From Acinetobacter cumulans (GTDB taxonomy: Bacteria > Pseudomonadota > Gammaproteobacteria > Pseudomonadales > Moraxellaceae): a stretch of 64,000 nt of DNA. The stretch spans positions 3,224,001 to 3,288,000 of the forward strand of contig NZ_CP035934.2 of NCBI RefSeq assembly GCF_003024525.3, read 5' to 3'. Shown here piece after piece: positions 35,740 to 44,575 of this stretch. Below the pieces are notes generated by a model. The model was not told the origin of the DNA and searched no databases. It was given only the letters and a program-made list of their open reading frames with translations. The translations under genes and the position numbers were made by a program. The first letter of the stretch is position 1. Each line of letters opens with the position of its first letter.

Positions 35740-38700
35740 ATGAACAGTTGGCTCATTATTGGGGTGCTCGCCCTTTATATCGCATTACTTTTTATTTGCG
35801 CCTTTTTTGGTGAAAAGCATGCCAGTCGCCTCAGCACACGCGGGCGTATGTTGCTGTTTAGCTTAACCTTAGGCGTTTATTGCTCGTCATGGACTTTTTA
35901 TGGTGCGACGGGTGCGGCGGTGCGTGAAGGCATTATTTTCTTGCCTATTTATTTAGGGCCACTGCTGTTTGTTGCGGTAGGTTATGACATTTGGCGCCGT
36001 TTAGGACGTGTACGCCAACACCATGCAATTTCATCGATTGCCGACTTTGTGGCAGCGCGTTATGGTAAAAGTGGCCCCTTGGCGTCCTTAGTCACCATTT
36101 TAGCCGTCATTGCGATTATTCCTTATTTGGCATTGCAACTTCGTGCAATTGCTCTCAGTGCAGCTGTCATTTTAGAACCGACTGCAGGTGGCATTGCCTC
36201 AACCACCAATGGAGTACTGTTCCTCACAGGAATTTTGGCCATTTTAGCCATGATCTTTGGCACACGACAAATTGCCAACACCGAGCAACATGGTGGCCTC
36301 ATGCTGGCTGTGGCCTTTGAGTCATTTGTGAAGCTTTTTGCACTATTGGCTGTAGCAGCCTTCTTTATGTTTGAAGCACCCGAAAATTTGCATCAAATTA
36401 GTCAAGACATCAGCATTACGTTTAAAGAAGTCCAAATGTTTGGTGTACCTGAAAGTTTCTGGGTACAAACATTATTGGCAGCCTTGGCCATTATTTGTTT
36501 ACCACGTCAGTTTCATGTGGCCGTGGTCGAACTCCGTGATGAAAAGCATATTCGTGGGGCACGCCGTTGGTTTGCCGTGTATCTGATTTTAACTACTATT
36601 GCTATTATTCCAATTGCCAGCTGGGCCTTACATGCAGCCCCTGCGTATTTAGCAATTCCAGATGTTGCTGTACTGTCTTTACCACTGAGCTATAGTCAAG
36701 ATTGGTTAACGCTACTGGCCTTCTTAGGGGGCTTTTCTGCCTCAACAGGTATGCTATTGGTGTCCTCTGTTGCTTTATCAATCATGCTCAGCAATGACTT
36801 GATTATGCCTGCACTTTGGCGCACCAACATTTTGGCTCGTCACGATAAACGCTTGCCACTGGTACTAAAATTTACCCGTCGCGTATGTATTTTAGCCGTG
36901 ATGCTGTTGGGCTTTTTGTTCTTCCATTTCTTCAATGATATTGATCAACTGTCTGTATTTGGTCTCTTGGCCTTTAGTGCAGTTGCGCAGTTCGCACCTG
37001 CACTGATTGGTGGCTTATATTGGCGTGGTGGTAGTAAACAAGGCGTGTATGCAGGTCTGCTCACTGGCTTTGCCATGTGGGCCTATACCTTATTATTTCC
37101 AACTGTTTTACGCAGTTTGCCTGCACCCTTTGAAGCGTTAAGCCAACAAATTATTCAAGATGGCCCCTTTGGCATTAACTGGTTACGTCCTGAAGCCTTA
37201 CTCGGTTTTGAGTCTTTTGATCCGCTTACGCATGGTGTGGTCTGGGCCTTAGGTCTGAACATCCTGTTGTATATTTGGGTATCTCGTATTTTCCGTCCAA
37301 GCATTGCCGAGCAAATTCAGGCCGAAAGCTTTTTCTATTACGAAACCAAGCCACTGCCGTCGCACAATGCTTCTAGTGATATTAATTATTTACACCACGA
37401 CGTTGCACGCTTAAAAGTCGGTGATCTATTGACACTCGCAAAACGAATTACTGGTGAGGGTCCTACCCTACGTGCCTTCCAACAATTCTGTACGCAAAAC
37501 AATGTCACCCTCAATGAAAACAGTAGTGCCAATGGCATGTGGTGGCGTTTTACCGAGCAATATCTTGCGGGTACGATTGGCGCGGCCTCTGCCCGTACTT
37601 TGCTGACCACAGCGATGGTCAACAACGGTCTGGCTTTAGGTCAGGTGGCCAATATTTTAGACCAAGCTTCACAGTGGCAGCGCTTTAACCAAAACCTCAT
37701 CATGACCATGATTGACCACATGACCCAAGGGGTGAGCGTGGTCGATGAAAATATGTGTTTGGTGGCATGGAATAACCAATATCTCAAGCTTTTTGATTAT
37801 CCAAAAGATATTGTCTATGTTGGTTGCCCAATTTCAGACCTGATTCGTTATAACGCCGAGCGCGGTGAATGTGGTCCTGGTTCGATTGAAGAACACGTCC
37901 GTAAGCGAATTCATTGGATGCAAGTCGGCAGTTCGCATGAATTTGAACGGATTCGTAAAGATGGTCGTGTCATTCAGATGCGCGGTAATCCAATTGAAGG
38001 TGGTGGCTTTGTGACGACTTTTGCTGATATTACCGCATTCCGTGAAAACGAAGCTGTACTTGAAGCACGTGTACAAGATCGTACTCAACAATTGGCGGAT
38101 GCACTATCTGAACAACAATTGGCACGTGAAGTGGCCGATAAAGCCAATATGTCGAAAAGTCGCTTTATTGCAGCGGCCAGCCATGACTTATTACAACCGA
38201 TGCATGCAGCTCGCTTATTTAGTACAGCCTTAGAGCAAAGTGTGCAAAATGATGAAGACCGTCGTACCCTACAACAGCTTGATCGCGCCCTACACGGTGC
38301 AGAAAGCATGCTGTCGGCTTTACTTGATATTGCACGCCTAGAAGGCGGTACGATTCAGCCGAAGCGTCAAGCTTACCCGTTGCATGACTTACTCAGCGAT
38401 TTAGAATTACAGTTTAAATCGATCGCAGCGCAGCGTGGCATTCAGTTTAAAGTGCATGATGTTCAATTCTGGATTGACACAGACCCACAATGGATTCGAC
38501 GGATTATTCAAAACTTTGTGAGTAATGCACTGCGCTATACCGCGCGTGGGCGCGTGGTGGTCGGCGTATTACGTTCGAGCACTCAACCACAGCATATTCG
38601 CATTGGGGTGTGGGACACCGGCCCAGGAATTGCAGAAGAACAACGCATCAAACTCTTCCAAGAGTTTGAGCGCTGTGGACATACTTCACCGTGGGGTGAG

Positions 38701-39237
38701 CAAGGCTTAGGTCTGGGCTTGGCGATTGTCCAACGGATGACCAGCTTACTCGACTACCCTGTGCATGTGTATTCAGATTTGGGCAAAGGCTCATGCTTTA
38801 TGATTGAAGTACCTTTGGTTGAAGCACCTAAAGTGGTGGCTGCCCCTGTACAAGCAGTACCACTACGTACCAAAGCCTATAAAATTTTATGCTTAGACAA
38901 CGATGAAACCATTTTGGAAGGAATGTCGACCTTACTGACCAAATGGGGTTATCAAGTCTTTAAAGCCACAGAACCCGAGCAAGCTTTGGCCATGATTGAA
39001 CAAGAAAATATCCAAGTTTGGTTGGTCGATCAGCATTTAAATAATGGTAAGATCGGACTCGACTTTATCTTGAATAACCGCCAAGAAAATGTCCCGACTG
39101 CGCTGATTACGGCGGACTCTGATCCAGAATTACCGCAGCGCCTCAAAGAGCACAATATTGTATTGCTGAAAAAACCGCTGAAACCTGCATCTTTACGTTC
39201 TTGGCTGTCTGGCTTAAAAATTTCCAGCGCTGATTAA
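35740..39237 (+). CDS. crbS: CrbS-type hybrid sensor kinase with SSS-family transporter domain
   Basis: A 1165-residue protein. The N terminus (about 1-550) is a 13-helix sodium:solute symporter-like domain. A PAS-like sensor follows (about 655-760: MTQGVSVVDENMCLVAWNN), then a dimerisation helix with SRFIAAASHDLLQPMHAARL (phospho-His near 814), an ATPase domain (NFVSNALRYTARGR, WDTGPGIAEE, GLGLAIVQRM), and a C-terminal receiver with KILCLDNDE and the acceptor Asp in VWLVDQH (about 1097). CrbS/MxtR kinases of this build control acs and actP in Vibrio and Pseudomonas. Placement opposite actP supports that role. Confidence 0.9.
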   Translation: MNSWLIIGVLALYIALLFICAFFGEKHASRLSTRGRMLLFSLTLGVYCSSWTFYGATGAAVREGIIFLPIYLGPLLFVAVGYDIWRRLGRVRQHHAISSIADFVAARYGKSGPLASLVTILAVIAIIPYLALQLRAIALSAAVILEPTAGGIASTTNGVLFLTGILAILAMIFGTRQIANTEQHGGLMLAVAFESFVKLFALLAVAAFFMFEAPENLHQISQDISITFKEVQMFGVPESFWVQTLLAALAIICLPRQFHVAVVELRDEKHIRGARRWFAVYLILTTIAIIPIASWALHAAPAYLAIPDVAVLSLPLSYSQDWLTLLAFLGGFSASTGMLLVSSVALSIMLSNDLIMPALWRTNILARHDKRLPLVLKFTRRVCILAVMLLGFLFFHFFNDIDQLSVFGLLAFSAVAQFAPALIGGLYWRGGSKQGVYAGLLTGFAMWAYTLLFPTVLRSLPAPFEALSQQIIQDGPFGINWLRPEALLGFESFDPLTHGVVWALGLNILLYIWVSRIFRPSIAEQIQAESFFYYETKPLPSHNASSDINYLHHDVARLKVGDLLTLAKRITGEGPTLRAFQQFCTQNNVTLNENSSANGMWWRFTEQYLAGTIGAASARTLLTTAMVNNGLALGQVANILDQASQWQRFNQNLIMTMIDHMTQGVSVVDENMCLVAWNNQYLKLFDYPKDIVYVGCPISDLIRYNAERGECGPGSIEEHVRKRIHWMQVGSSHEFERIRKDGRVIQMRGNPIEGGGFVTTFADITAFRENEAVLEARVQDRTQQLADALSEQQLAREVADKANMSKSRFIAAASHDLLQPMHAARLFSTALEQSVQNDEDRRTLQQLDRALHGAESMLSALLDIARLEGGTIQPKRQAYPLHDLLSDLELQFKSIAAQRGIQFKVHDVQFWIDTDPQWIRRIIQNFVSNALRYTARGRVVVGVLRSSTQPQHIRIGVWDTGPGIAEEQRIKLFQEFERCGHTSPWGEQGLGLGLAIVQRMTSLLDYPVHVYSDLGKGSCFMIEVPLVEAPKVVAAPVQAVPLRTKAYKILCLDNDETILEGMSTLLTKWGYQVFKATEPEQALAMIEQENIQVWLVDQHLNNGKIGLDFILNNRQENVPTALITADSDPELPQRLKEHNIVLLKKPLKPASLRSWLSGLKISSAD

Positions 39238-39260
39238 GCTGAAAATTTCGCGTCATCAAG

Positions 39261-39292
39261 GCCTATTTCAATCCTCTGAAATAGGCTTTTTT
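39261..39292 (+). terminator. Terminator of crbS
   Basis: GCCTATTTC pairs with GAAATAGGC around 8 nt, followed by six T residues. Confidence 0.85.
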
Positions 39293-39637
39293 GATTATCA
39301 CGATGTAATCATCTCGACGATTGGCTGGAGTTTTATACAAATGTGCATAAAAGCTCAAAAAACACGCAAACACAAACAGATTAATTGACCAAAAATATCA
39401 AAATCAATTTGCCTATGGCGAAATATAACTTCATTTTAAGTGAACAGTTGTACACTTACTTACAATTTTTTAAGTGATTGTTTAAGCAATTATTTTTTGT
39501 ACATTTTGTTATTTTTAATACTTTAGTCGTATTTTTTTTAAACAATAAAAAGCTCAAAACACAAGTAAACAACGGCCTCATTTTTTGCTCACTGTTCTGC
39601 TTAATATCAGGCTCATCCCATTCAGAGGAATTTCGCT
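39293..39637. other. AT-rich leader region of the 39638 gene
   Basis: About 345 bp with no gene that I can support. It separates crbS from the hypothetical gene, so the two are not one transcript. I cannot assign a promoter with confidence. Confidence 0.4.
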
Positions 39638-40405
39638 ATGGACATGTCCAAAGATCTAACACAAGGTTTAGCCCAAACCCAGCAATTTCATCGCCAATAC
39701 GGTGCCAATGCACTACTCCCCGAAATTAGCTGGACTGAAGTTTTTGATCACAGCAGCTTAGCACCAGAACAAGTACAAGCACTTGAAGTGCTGTATCAAA
39801 GTGCTGTTCCCCTAGCACTACAAGTATTTGAAGAACTTAATTTTGATGTATTTACACCGGCTGCCTATAAACCACAAGGTTTAGGTTTGTTTGATCGTTT
39901 GGCCGAGCAAGAACAAGCGCTGTTAGCACGCTTACAGGCCGAATCAAAACATTTACCTACAGCAGTACATCATCAAATTTGGAGTATGTTACTGCGTGGT
40001 GGTGCCGTATTGGTGTTTAAAGCATGGCTGGGCAAAGTGAAAACTGGCCTTAACCAAATAGATACCACACAGTTTGATGAATTATCGGATTTACTGTTTA
40101 TTAAGACTTCGCCTTTTGAGTTGGCGGGCTATTTAGATGTCGATATTAATTCCAAACAAGACCATATTTTCCTCATGCAAGGCCAAGATGTTTATCTTGA
40201 TCGTTTTAATAGCCTCGAAACGGCCGCACTCTTTGTAGACTTGGGGGTATATGATGCAGCCTTCTTAAGCCTACGCGATGACCATGTGGCGGCTTACTTA
40301 AAAAGTAAAGGCTATGTGACCGATGAACAAATTGAAGAACTGCAATGTGCCTTAAATCCACTGTTTTGTACCGACTTAAATCCAAAACAAAATTATGTGG
40401 TTTAA
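39638..40405 (+). CDS. Hypothetical protein between crbS and crbR
   Basis: A 255-residue soluble, acidic protein with no signal peptide or membrane helix. Sequence is mostly helical (for example LAPEQVQALEVLYQSAVPLA and EQEQALLARLQAES); the second half reads as alpha/beta. I recognise no family. AGAGGA 7 bp before ATG 39638 supports the start. It is bracketed by the CrbS-type kinase and the convergent response regulator, so a link to the acetate switch is possible but unproven. Confidence 0.7.
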   Translation: MDMSKDLTQGLAQTQQFHRQYGANALLPEISWTEVFDHSSLAPEQVQALEVLYQSAVPLALQVFEELNFDVFTPAAYKPQGLGLFDRLAEQEQALLARLQAESKHLPTAVHHQIWSMLLRGGAVLVFKAWLGKVKTGLNQIDTTQFDELSDLLFIKTSPFELAGYLDVDINSKQDHIFLMQGQDVYLDRFNSLETAALFVDLGVYDAAFLSLRDDHVAAYLKSKGYVTDEQIEELQCALNPLFCTDLNPKQNYVV

Positions 40406-40449
40406 GCGAGCCCTGATTTATAGCTCGCTATGGCAAACTAAAGCGATAA

Positions 40450-40477
40450 AAAAAGACCTCGGATGAGGTCTTTTTTT
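40450..40477. terminator. Bidirectional terminator between the 39638 gene and crbR
   Basis: AAAGACCTC pairs with GAGGTCTTT around GGAT, with A and T runs outside. Confidence 0.9.
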
Positions 40478-40538
40478 ATCAGTGCCTTGTTGGCTACATG
40501 TGCGAAAGTACGCGCACGCTTCACACCATCAAACAGCC

Positions 40539-41189
40539 TTACATTTTTTTATCTTCAATATTTAACGCATTAATAGCCAATACCGCTTGAGTACGATTTT
40601 GTACCCCCAATTTACGGAAAATCGCTGTCACATGCGCTTTAATGGTCGCTTCTGAAACATCGAGCTCATAGGCAATTTGTTTGTTGAGCAAACCTTCTGC
40701 CACCATCATCAGTACACGGAACTGTTGAGGCGTCAGGGATTGAATACGTTCTGCTAATGCGGTTTCATCTGCCGCACGCGGGTCAAATGCAGTACTACTT
40801 GGCAAGTTTGGCGGTAACCAGATATCACCTTCCAAAACTTGACGAATTGCTTCACCAATATGGCTTGGATGCGCTGATTTTGGAATATAGCCCATTGCAC
40901 CATGTGCAATCGCACGATGAATAATCGAAGATTCTTCATGTGCAGAGACCACGATAATTGGAATTGCTGGATACTGTGCACGGACATGCACCAAAGCAGA
41001 AAAACCTGAAGCACCGGGTAAATTTAAATCCAGTAAAACAAGATCTGGCTCTGCGCCACTTTCTAAACGTTCATAAAATTCATTGACTGCAGCAGTCTCA
41101 TGAATTTGAGCCTGCGGTAGACTATAACGAACAGCCTGAATTAAAGCATGACGAAACAATGGGTGATCATCAACGATTAAAATATTCAT
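40539..41189 (-). CDS. crbR: CrbR-type response regulator (NarL/LuxR family)
   Basis: A 216-residue regulator. The receiver begins MNILIVDDHPLFRHAL, with the phospho-acceptor Asp in DLVLLDLNLPG, and a LuxR-type helix-turn-helix follows (LTPQQFRVLMMVAEGLLNKQ, VSEATIKAHVTAIFRKLGV). CrbR/ErdR proteins activate acetyl-CoA synthetase genes. The frame runs upstream to 41234, but the ATG at 41189 matches the start of the receiver fold. Expected partner is the kinase at 35740-39237; expected targets are acs and actP. Confidence 0.88.
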   Translation of the reverse strand: MNILIVDDHPLFRHALIQAVRYSLPQAQIHETAAVNEFYERLESGAEPDLVLLDLNLPGASGFSALVHVRAQYPAIPIIVVSAHEESSIIHRAIAHGAMGYIPKSAHPSHIGEAIRQVLEGDIWLPPNLPSSTAFDPRAADETALAERIQSLTPQQFRVLMMVAEGLLNKQIAYELDVSEATIKAHVTAIFRKLGVQNRTQAVLAINALNIEDKKM

Positions 41190-41563
41190 AAGCAGCGTGA
41201 GAGATCTTGTGCACAATAGCCCTATTCTAACCACACAAGCTCTATTTAGGATATGCAGGAACTCACTATTTTTAAAAGAATATGCTTTTTTTCACCTGAA
41301 TTTATCTACTTTTCTCCAATTTCTCTAAATCTGCATTTCTAATCTTTTTTTTTATAAATTTTATCAAGCACATGAAAATACTTAGTCGCTAAAAATATAA
41401 ATTTAAATTTCAACTAATTAATAGGTATTTATCTGGCTATAAATACCATAAAAACTTATATCTCAAAAACAGATAACTTTTCGTCTTTTCCTTATTTTAC
41501 AGAAATTAGCCTGATCGGCCTTAATGATTGTTATTCCGAGCTAACCCATTTTCAGGTTAAAAA
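41190..41563. other. Divergent region between crbR and the sfn genes
   Basis: About 370 bp of AT-rich DNA. It must hold promoters for both directions. I looked for a sigma-54 site (GG-N10-GC) as used by sfn genes in Pseudomonas and saw no good match. Confidence 0.4.
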
Positions 41564-42295
41564 ATGTCAAATGTAAATCTACAAAAACCACTCAATATTG
41601 TTGCTGTATCAGGTGGTCTCAATAATCCTTCAAAAACTGAAGCTTTGGTTCAAGCGATTTTAGATGAACTGGCAGATGCCACACCAATCAATGTGCACTT
41701 TATTAAATTTAGTGAAATTGGCCAATTATTGGGTGGCGCAATTTACCGTAATCAATTGCCCCAACGTGTGCAAGATGACTTGGCTGCCGTAGAAGCTGCT
41801 GATGCGCTGATTGTGGGTACACCAGTTTATCGCGCTTCATTTACAGGATTATTCAAACACTTCTTTGACTTTGTAGAACAAACTGCATTGGTCGATGTAC
41901 CTGTATTGCTGGCAGCATCTGGCGGTTCAGAGCGTCATGCTTTGGTACTCGAACACCAGTTACGTCCATTGTTTAGCTTCTTCCAAGCACAAACACTGCC
42001 AATTGGTGTGTATGCAACAGATCGCGACTTCACACCTGAATACACCATTCATAGCGAATTACTGCGCGAGCGTATTACCTTAGCCGTAGCACGTGCTTTA
42101 CCTGTACTTGAGTGGGCACCTGCCAAAGGTCTTCGTGCTGAAGCCGTTAAAGAAAAATCTCAACAAGCCAATCAGAACTTAGGTATTAACAAACAAATTG
42201 AACAAGCCGAAGTTCTGCCTTCAGCTGCTGTTCCAAGTTTAGATGCTGCTGAAGCGCGCTTACATCATAAAAAACCAAAGACACACGTCGCTTAA
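41564..42295 (+). CDS. msuE: NADPH-dependent FMN reductase (MsuE/SfnF-like)
   Basis: It supplies FMNH2 to two-component flavin monooxygenases. The 243-residue protein has a flavodoxin-like fold: IVAVSGGLNNPSKTEALVQA near the N terminus (FMN phosphate loop), ADALIVGTPVYRASFTGLFK, and VLLAASGGSERHAL. The C-terminal tail (about 185-243) is extended and charged. It is followed after 27 bp by sfnG, which needs reduced FMN, so an operon is likely. Confidence 0.88.
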   Translation: MSNVNLQKPLNIVAVSGGLNNPSKTEALVQAILDELADATPINVHFIKFSEIGQLLGGAIYRNQLPQRVQDDLAAVEAADALIVGTPVYRASFTGLFKHFFDFVEQTALVDVPVLLAASGGSERHALVLEHQLRPLFSFFQAQTLPIGVYATDRDFTPEYTIHSELLRERITLAVARALPVLEWAPAKGLRAEAVKEKSQQANQNLGINKQIEQAEVLPSAAVPSLDAAEARLHHKKPKTHVA

Positions 42296-42322
42296 TCTTG
42301 AGCTCATTCGAGGGTATATGCC

Positions 42323-43432
42323 ATGTCAAAGAATAATCAGAACATCACATTTGCATACTGGGTTCCCAATGTAAGCGGTGGCTTAGTGGTGAGCCAAATT
42401 GAACAACGCACCGATTGGAGCTATGACTACAACGTGCGCTTAGCGCAAGCCGCTGAAAAAAGTGGCTTCGATTATGCTTTAACGCAAATTCGCTTTACAG
42501 CTGGCTACAATGCAGAAAATCAGCATGAGTCTGTGAGTTTTAGTCATGGCATATTGGCAAAGACCGAGCGCCTCAAAGTGATTGTAGCGATTTTACCCGG
42601 TCCATGGAAACCCGCGCTGGCCGCGAAACAGCTGGCAACCATTGATCATCTCACTAATGGCCGTATTGCCATTAATGTGGTGAGTGGTTGGTTCCGTGGC
42701 GAGTTTGATGCAATTGGTGAAGAATGGCCTGAACACGATCAGCGCTATGCACGCTCAGAAGAATTTATTCGTAGTTTAAAAGGCATTTGGACACAAAATA
42801 ACTTTAGTTTTGATGGCAAGTACTATCAATTTAAAGACTATACCTTAAGCCCAAAACCACTACAAAAACCACATATTGAAATTTTCCAAGGTGGTAGTTC
42901 ACGTGCAGCCCGCGATATGGCTTCACGGGTATCAGATTGGTACTTTACCAATGGCAACACCCCTGAAGAGCTGAAAAAACAAATTGATGATATCCGTGAA
43001 AAAGCCAAAGCCAACAACCATCAAGTCAAAGTTGGGGTCAATGCTTTTATTATTGCCCGCGATACCGAAGAAGAAGCAAAAGCTGTCTTGCAAGAAATCA
43101 TTGATAAAGCCAATGTAGAAGCAGTAAATGCCTTTGGTGATGCCACCCGTGAGGCAGGTGCAGCCACGCAAGAAGGCGAAGGCAACTGGGCAAAATCAAC
43201 TTTTGAAGATTTAGTTCAGTACAACGATGGTTTCCGTACCAATTTAATCGGTACTCCACAACAAATTGCCGAACGTATTGTGGAACTTAAAAGTGTAGGC
43301 GTAGATTTAATCTTATCGGGCTTTTTACACTTTATTGAAGAAGTCGAATACTTCGGTGAAAAAGTATTGCCATTGGTGCGCGAGTTGGAAGCACAGCAGC
43401 AAATTCCAGCAAAGGCGGTCTCAGTCGCTTAG
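42323..43432 (+). CDS. sfnG: Dimethylsulfone monooxygenase
   Basis: SfnG uses FMNH2 and O2 to convert dimethylsulfone to methanesulfinate, for sulfur supply. The 369-residue luciferase-like protein opens FAYWVPNVSGGLVVSQIEQR and has TIDHLTNGRIAINVVSGWFR and EIFQGGSSRAARDMASRVSD, all typical of SfnG. GAGGG precedes the ATG. It follows the FMN reductase gene and ends at a terminator at 43484-43513. No SfnR activator is in the window. Confidence 0.93.
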   Translation: MSKNNQNITFAYWVPNVSGGLVVSQIEQRTDWSYDYNVRLAQAAEKSGFDYALTQIRFTAGYNAENQHESVSFSHGILAKTERLKVIVAILPGPWKPALAAKQLATIDHLTNGRIAINVVSGWFRGEFDAIGEEWPEHDQRYARSEEFIRSLKGIWTQNNFSFDGKYYQFKDYTLSPKPLQKPHIEIFQGGSSRAARDMASRVSDWYFTNGNTPEELKKQIDDIREKAKANNHQVKVGVNAFIIARDTEEEAKAVLQEIIDKANVEAVNAFGDATREAGAATQEGEGNWAKSTFEDLVQYNDGFRTNLIGTPQQIAERIVELKSVGVDLILSGFLHFIEEVEYFGEKVLPLVRELEAQQQIPAKAVSVA

Positions 43433-43483
43433 CAAACTCAACACACCCTAATAACGACTATAATTTTGGCAATTGTGATTTGT

Positions 43484-43513
43484 TCCTCCAAGGCTCGGCT
43501 TGGAGGATTTTTT
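43484..43513 (+). terminator. Terminator of sfnG
   Basis: TCCTCCAAG pairs with CTTGGAGGA around 6 nt, then six T residues. Confidence 0.9.
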
Positions 43514-43524
43514 ATTGCGCACTT

Positions 43525-43725
43525 TTATTTATTTGCACTGTGTTTTGAATCGTCACAGGCCTGTTTTAAGCCTTGCATTGCATCTGGTGCCATTGGTGCA
43601 GTCATCATACCACGGTAGTTCATACAGGCTTGGCTTTCTTGCATCACTTGAGGCTGAGTACTGGCACAGCCATAAATGAGCATCGCAGTACAACTCAAAA
43701 ACAACATCTGAAATAGCTTGTTCAT
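43525..43725 (-). CDS. Small putative lipoprotein
   Basis: A 66-residue protein with signal peptide and lipobox IYGC (Cys near 20). The mature part of under 50 residues has two further Cys that may form a disulfide and a Met/Pro-rich middle. Function unknown. GGGAG before ATG 43725 favours it over an in-frame TTG at 43731. Convergent with sfnG. Confidence 0.7.
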   Translation of the reverse strand: MNKLFQMLFLSCTAMLIYGCASTQPQVMQESQACMNYRGMMTAPMAPDAMQGLKQACDDSKHSANK

Positions 43726-43882
43726 CCTCAACTCCCAAAATAGTTGACTTTCGAAGTGTATACCGCCCTACTGTGCTGGCCTACTTTAAAACCGTAAAAT
43801 TTCCGCACAATTTTCAACACCAAAGCCACAAAATCCATTTACACTTAAAACGCTACACATTCAGCTCAAAGGAAATCTGCAG

Positions 43883-44497
43883 ATGTACACAGGCATTGTT
43901 CAAGGCTTAGAAAAAATTCTAGACATCCGCCAGGGGGATGGCTTTATTACATTGGTCGTTTCCAATGATCACAATTTTTTCCATGATGTTTTTATCGGTG
44001 CCAGTGTTGCGCTCAATGGGACATGCCTGACTGCAACGCAGATCGATTTAGCTGCCAATCAAGTGCATTTTGATGTTTCAAATTTAACGCTTAGCTTAAC
44101 GACTTTAGGAAGTCTCAAAACTGGCGATGAAGTCAATATTGAACGCTCTGCCAAAGTGGGGGCTGAAAATGGTGGCCATAATCTGTATGGACATATTGAA
44201 GGCATGGCTACTGTCAAGCAGCTGAGTCGTACAGGTGATACCGTGCATATTGATATTGAAATTCCACAGGGCAATATCAAATACTTTTTTTTAAAAGGCT
44301 TTATTGGCCTCAATGGTTGTAGCCTCACCGTCAACCGTGTAGACCGTGATGCCTCAGAAATATCCATTGACTTGATTCCTGAAACACTACGCCTCACCAC
44401 ATGGAAAAATGTCAAAGCTGGCGATGCTGTGAACTACGAAATTGATCAAACCACGCGTACGTTGGTGGATACCTTAGAAAATATCCACCGTCGATAA
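43883..44497 (+). CDS. ribE: Riboflavin synthase
   Basis: It dismutates two 6,7-dimethyl-8-ribityllumazine molecules to riboflavin. The 204-residue protein has the two lumazine-binding barrels: MYTGIVQGLEKI, ALNGTCLTAT and GGHNLYGHIEG in the first, then FIGLNGCSLTVNRVD and IPETLRLTTWK in the second. Spacing and motifs resemble E. coli RibC. AAAGGAAA lies upstream of the ATG. It is not with other rib genes; whether it is the only copy is unknown. Neighbouring enzymes (FMN reductase, SfnG) depend on FMN. Confidence 0.92.
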   Translation: MYTGIVQGLEKILDIRQGDGFITLVVSNDHNFFHDVFIGASVALNGTCLTATQIDLAANQVHFDVSNLTLSLTTLGSLKTGDEVNIERSAKVGAENGGHNLYGHIEGMATVKQLSRTGDTVHIDIEIPQGNIKYFFLKGFIGLNGCSLTVNRVDRDASEISIDLIPETLRLTTWKNVKAGDAVNYEIDQTTRTLVDTLENIHRR

Positions 44498-44534
44498 AAC
44501 CTACGTATCGCTTCATTTTTTACAATGCAAAATT

Positions 44535-44563
44535 AAAAAAGGGCTTCAATGAAGCCCTTTTTT
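44535..44563. terminator. Bidirectional terminator between ribE and the SfnB-like gene
   Basis: AAAAAAGGGCTTC pairs with GAAGCCCTTTTTT around AAT. Confidence 0.92.
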
Positions 44564-44575
44564 GCATAGCAACGT

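Noticed and set aside
39478..39729. An 83-codon ORF before and overlapping the 39638 gene
   Set aside because: It overlaps the well-supported start with Shine-Dalgarno at 39638 in another frame, and its own start has no ribosome-binding site.
41190..41563. Sigma-54 promoter for the sfn genes
   Set aside because: The closest GG/GC pairings lack the correct spacing and conserved TTGC part.
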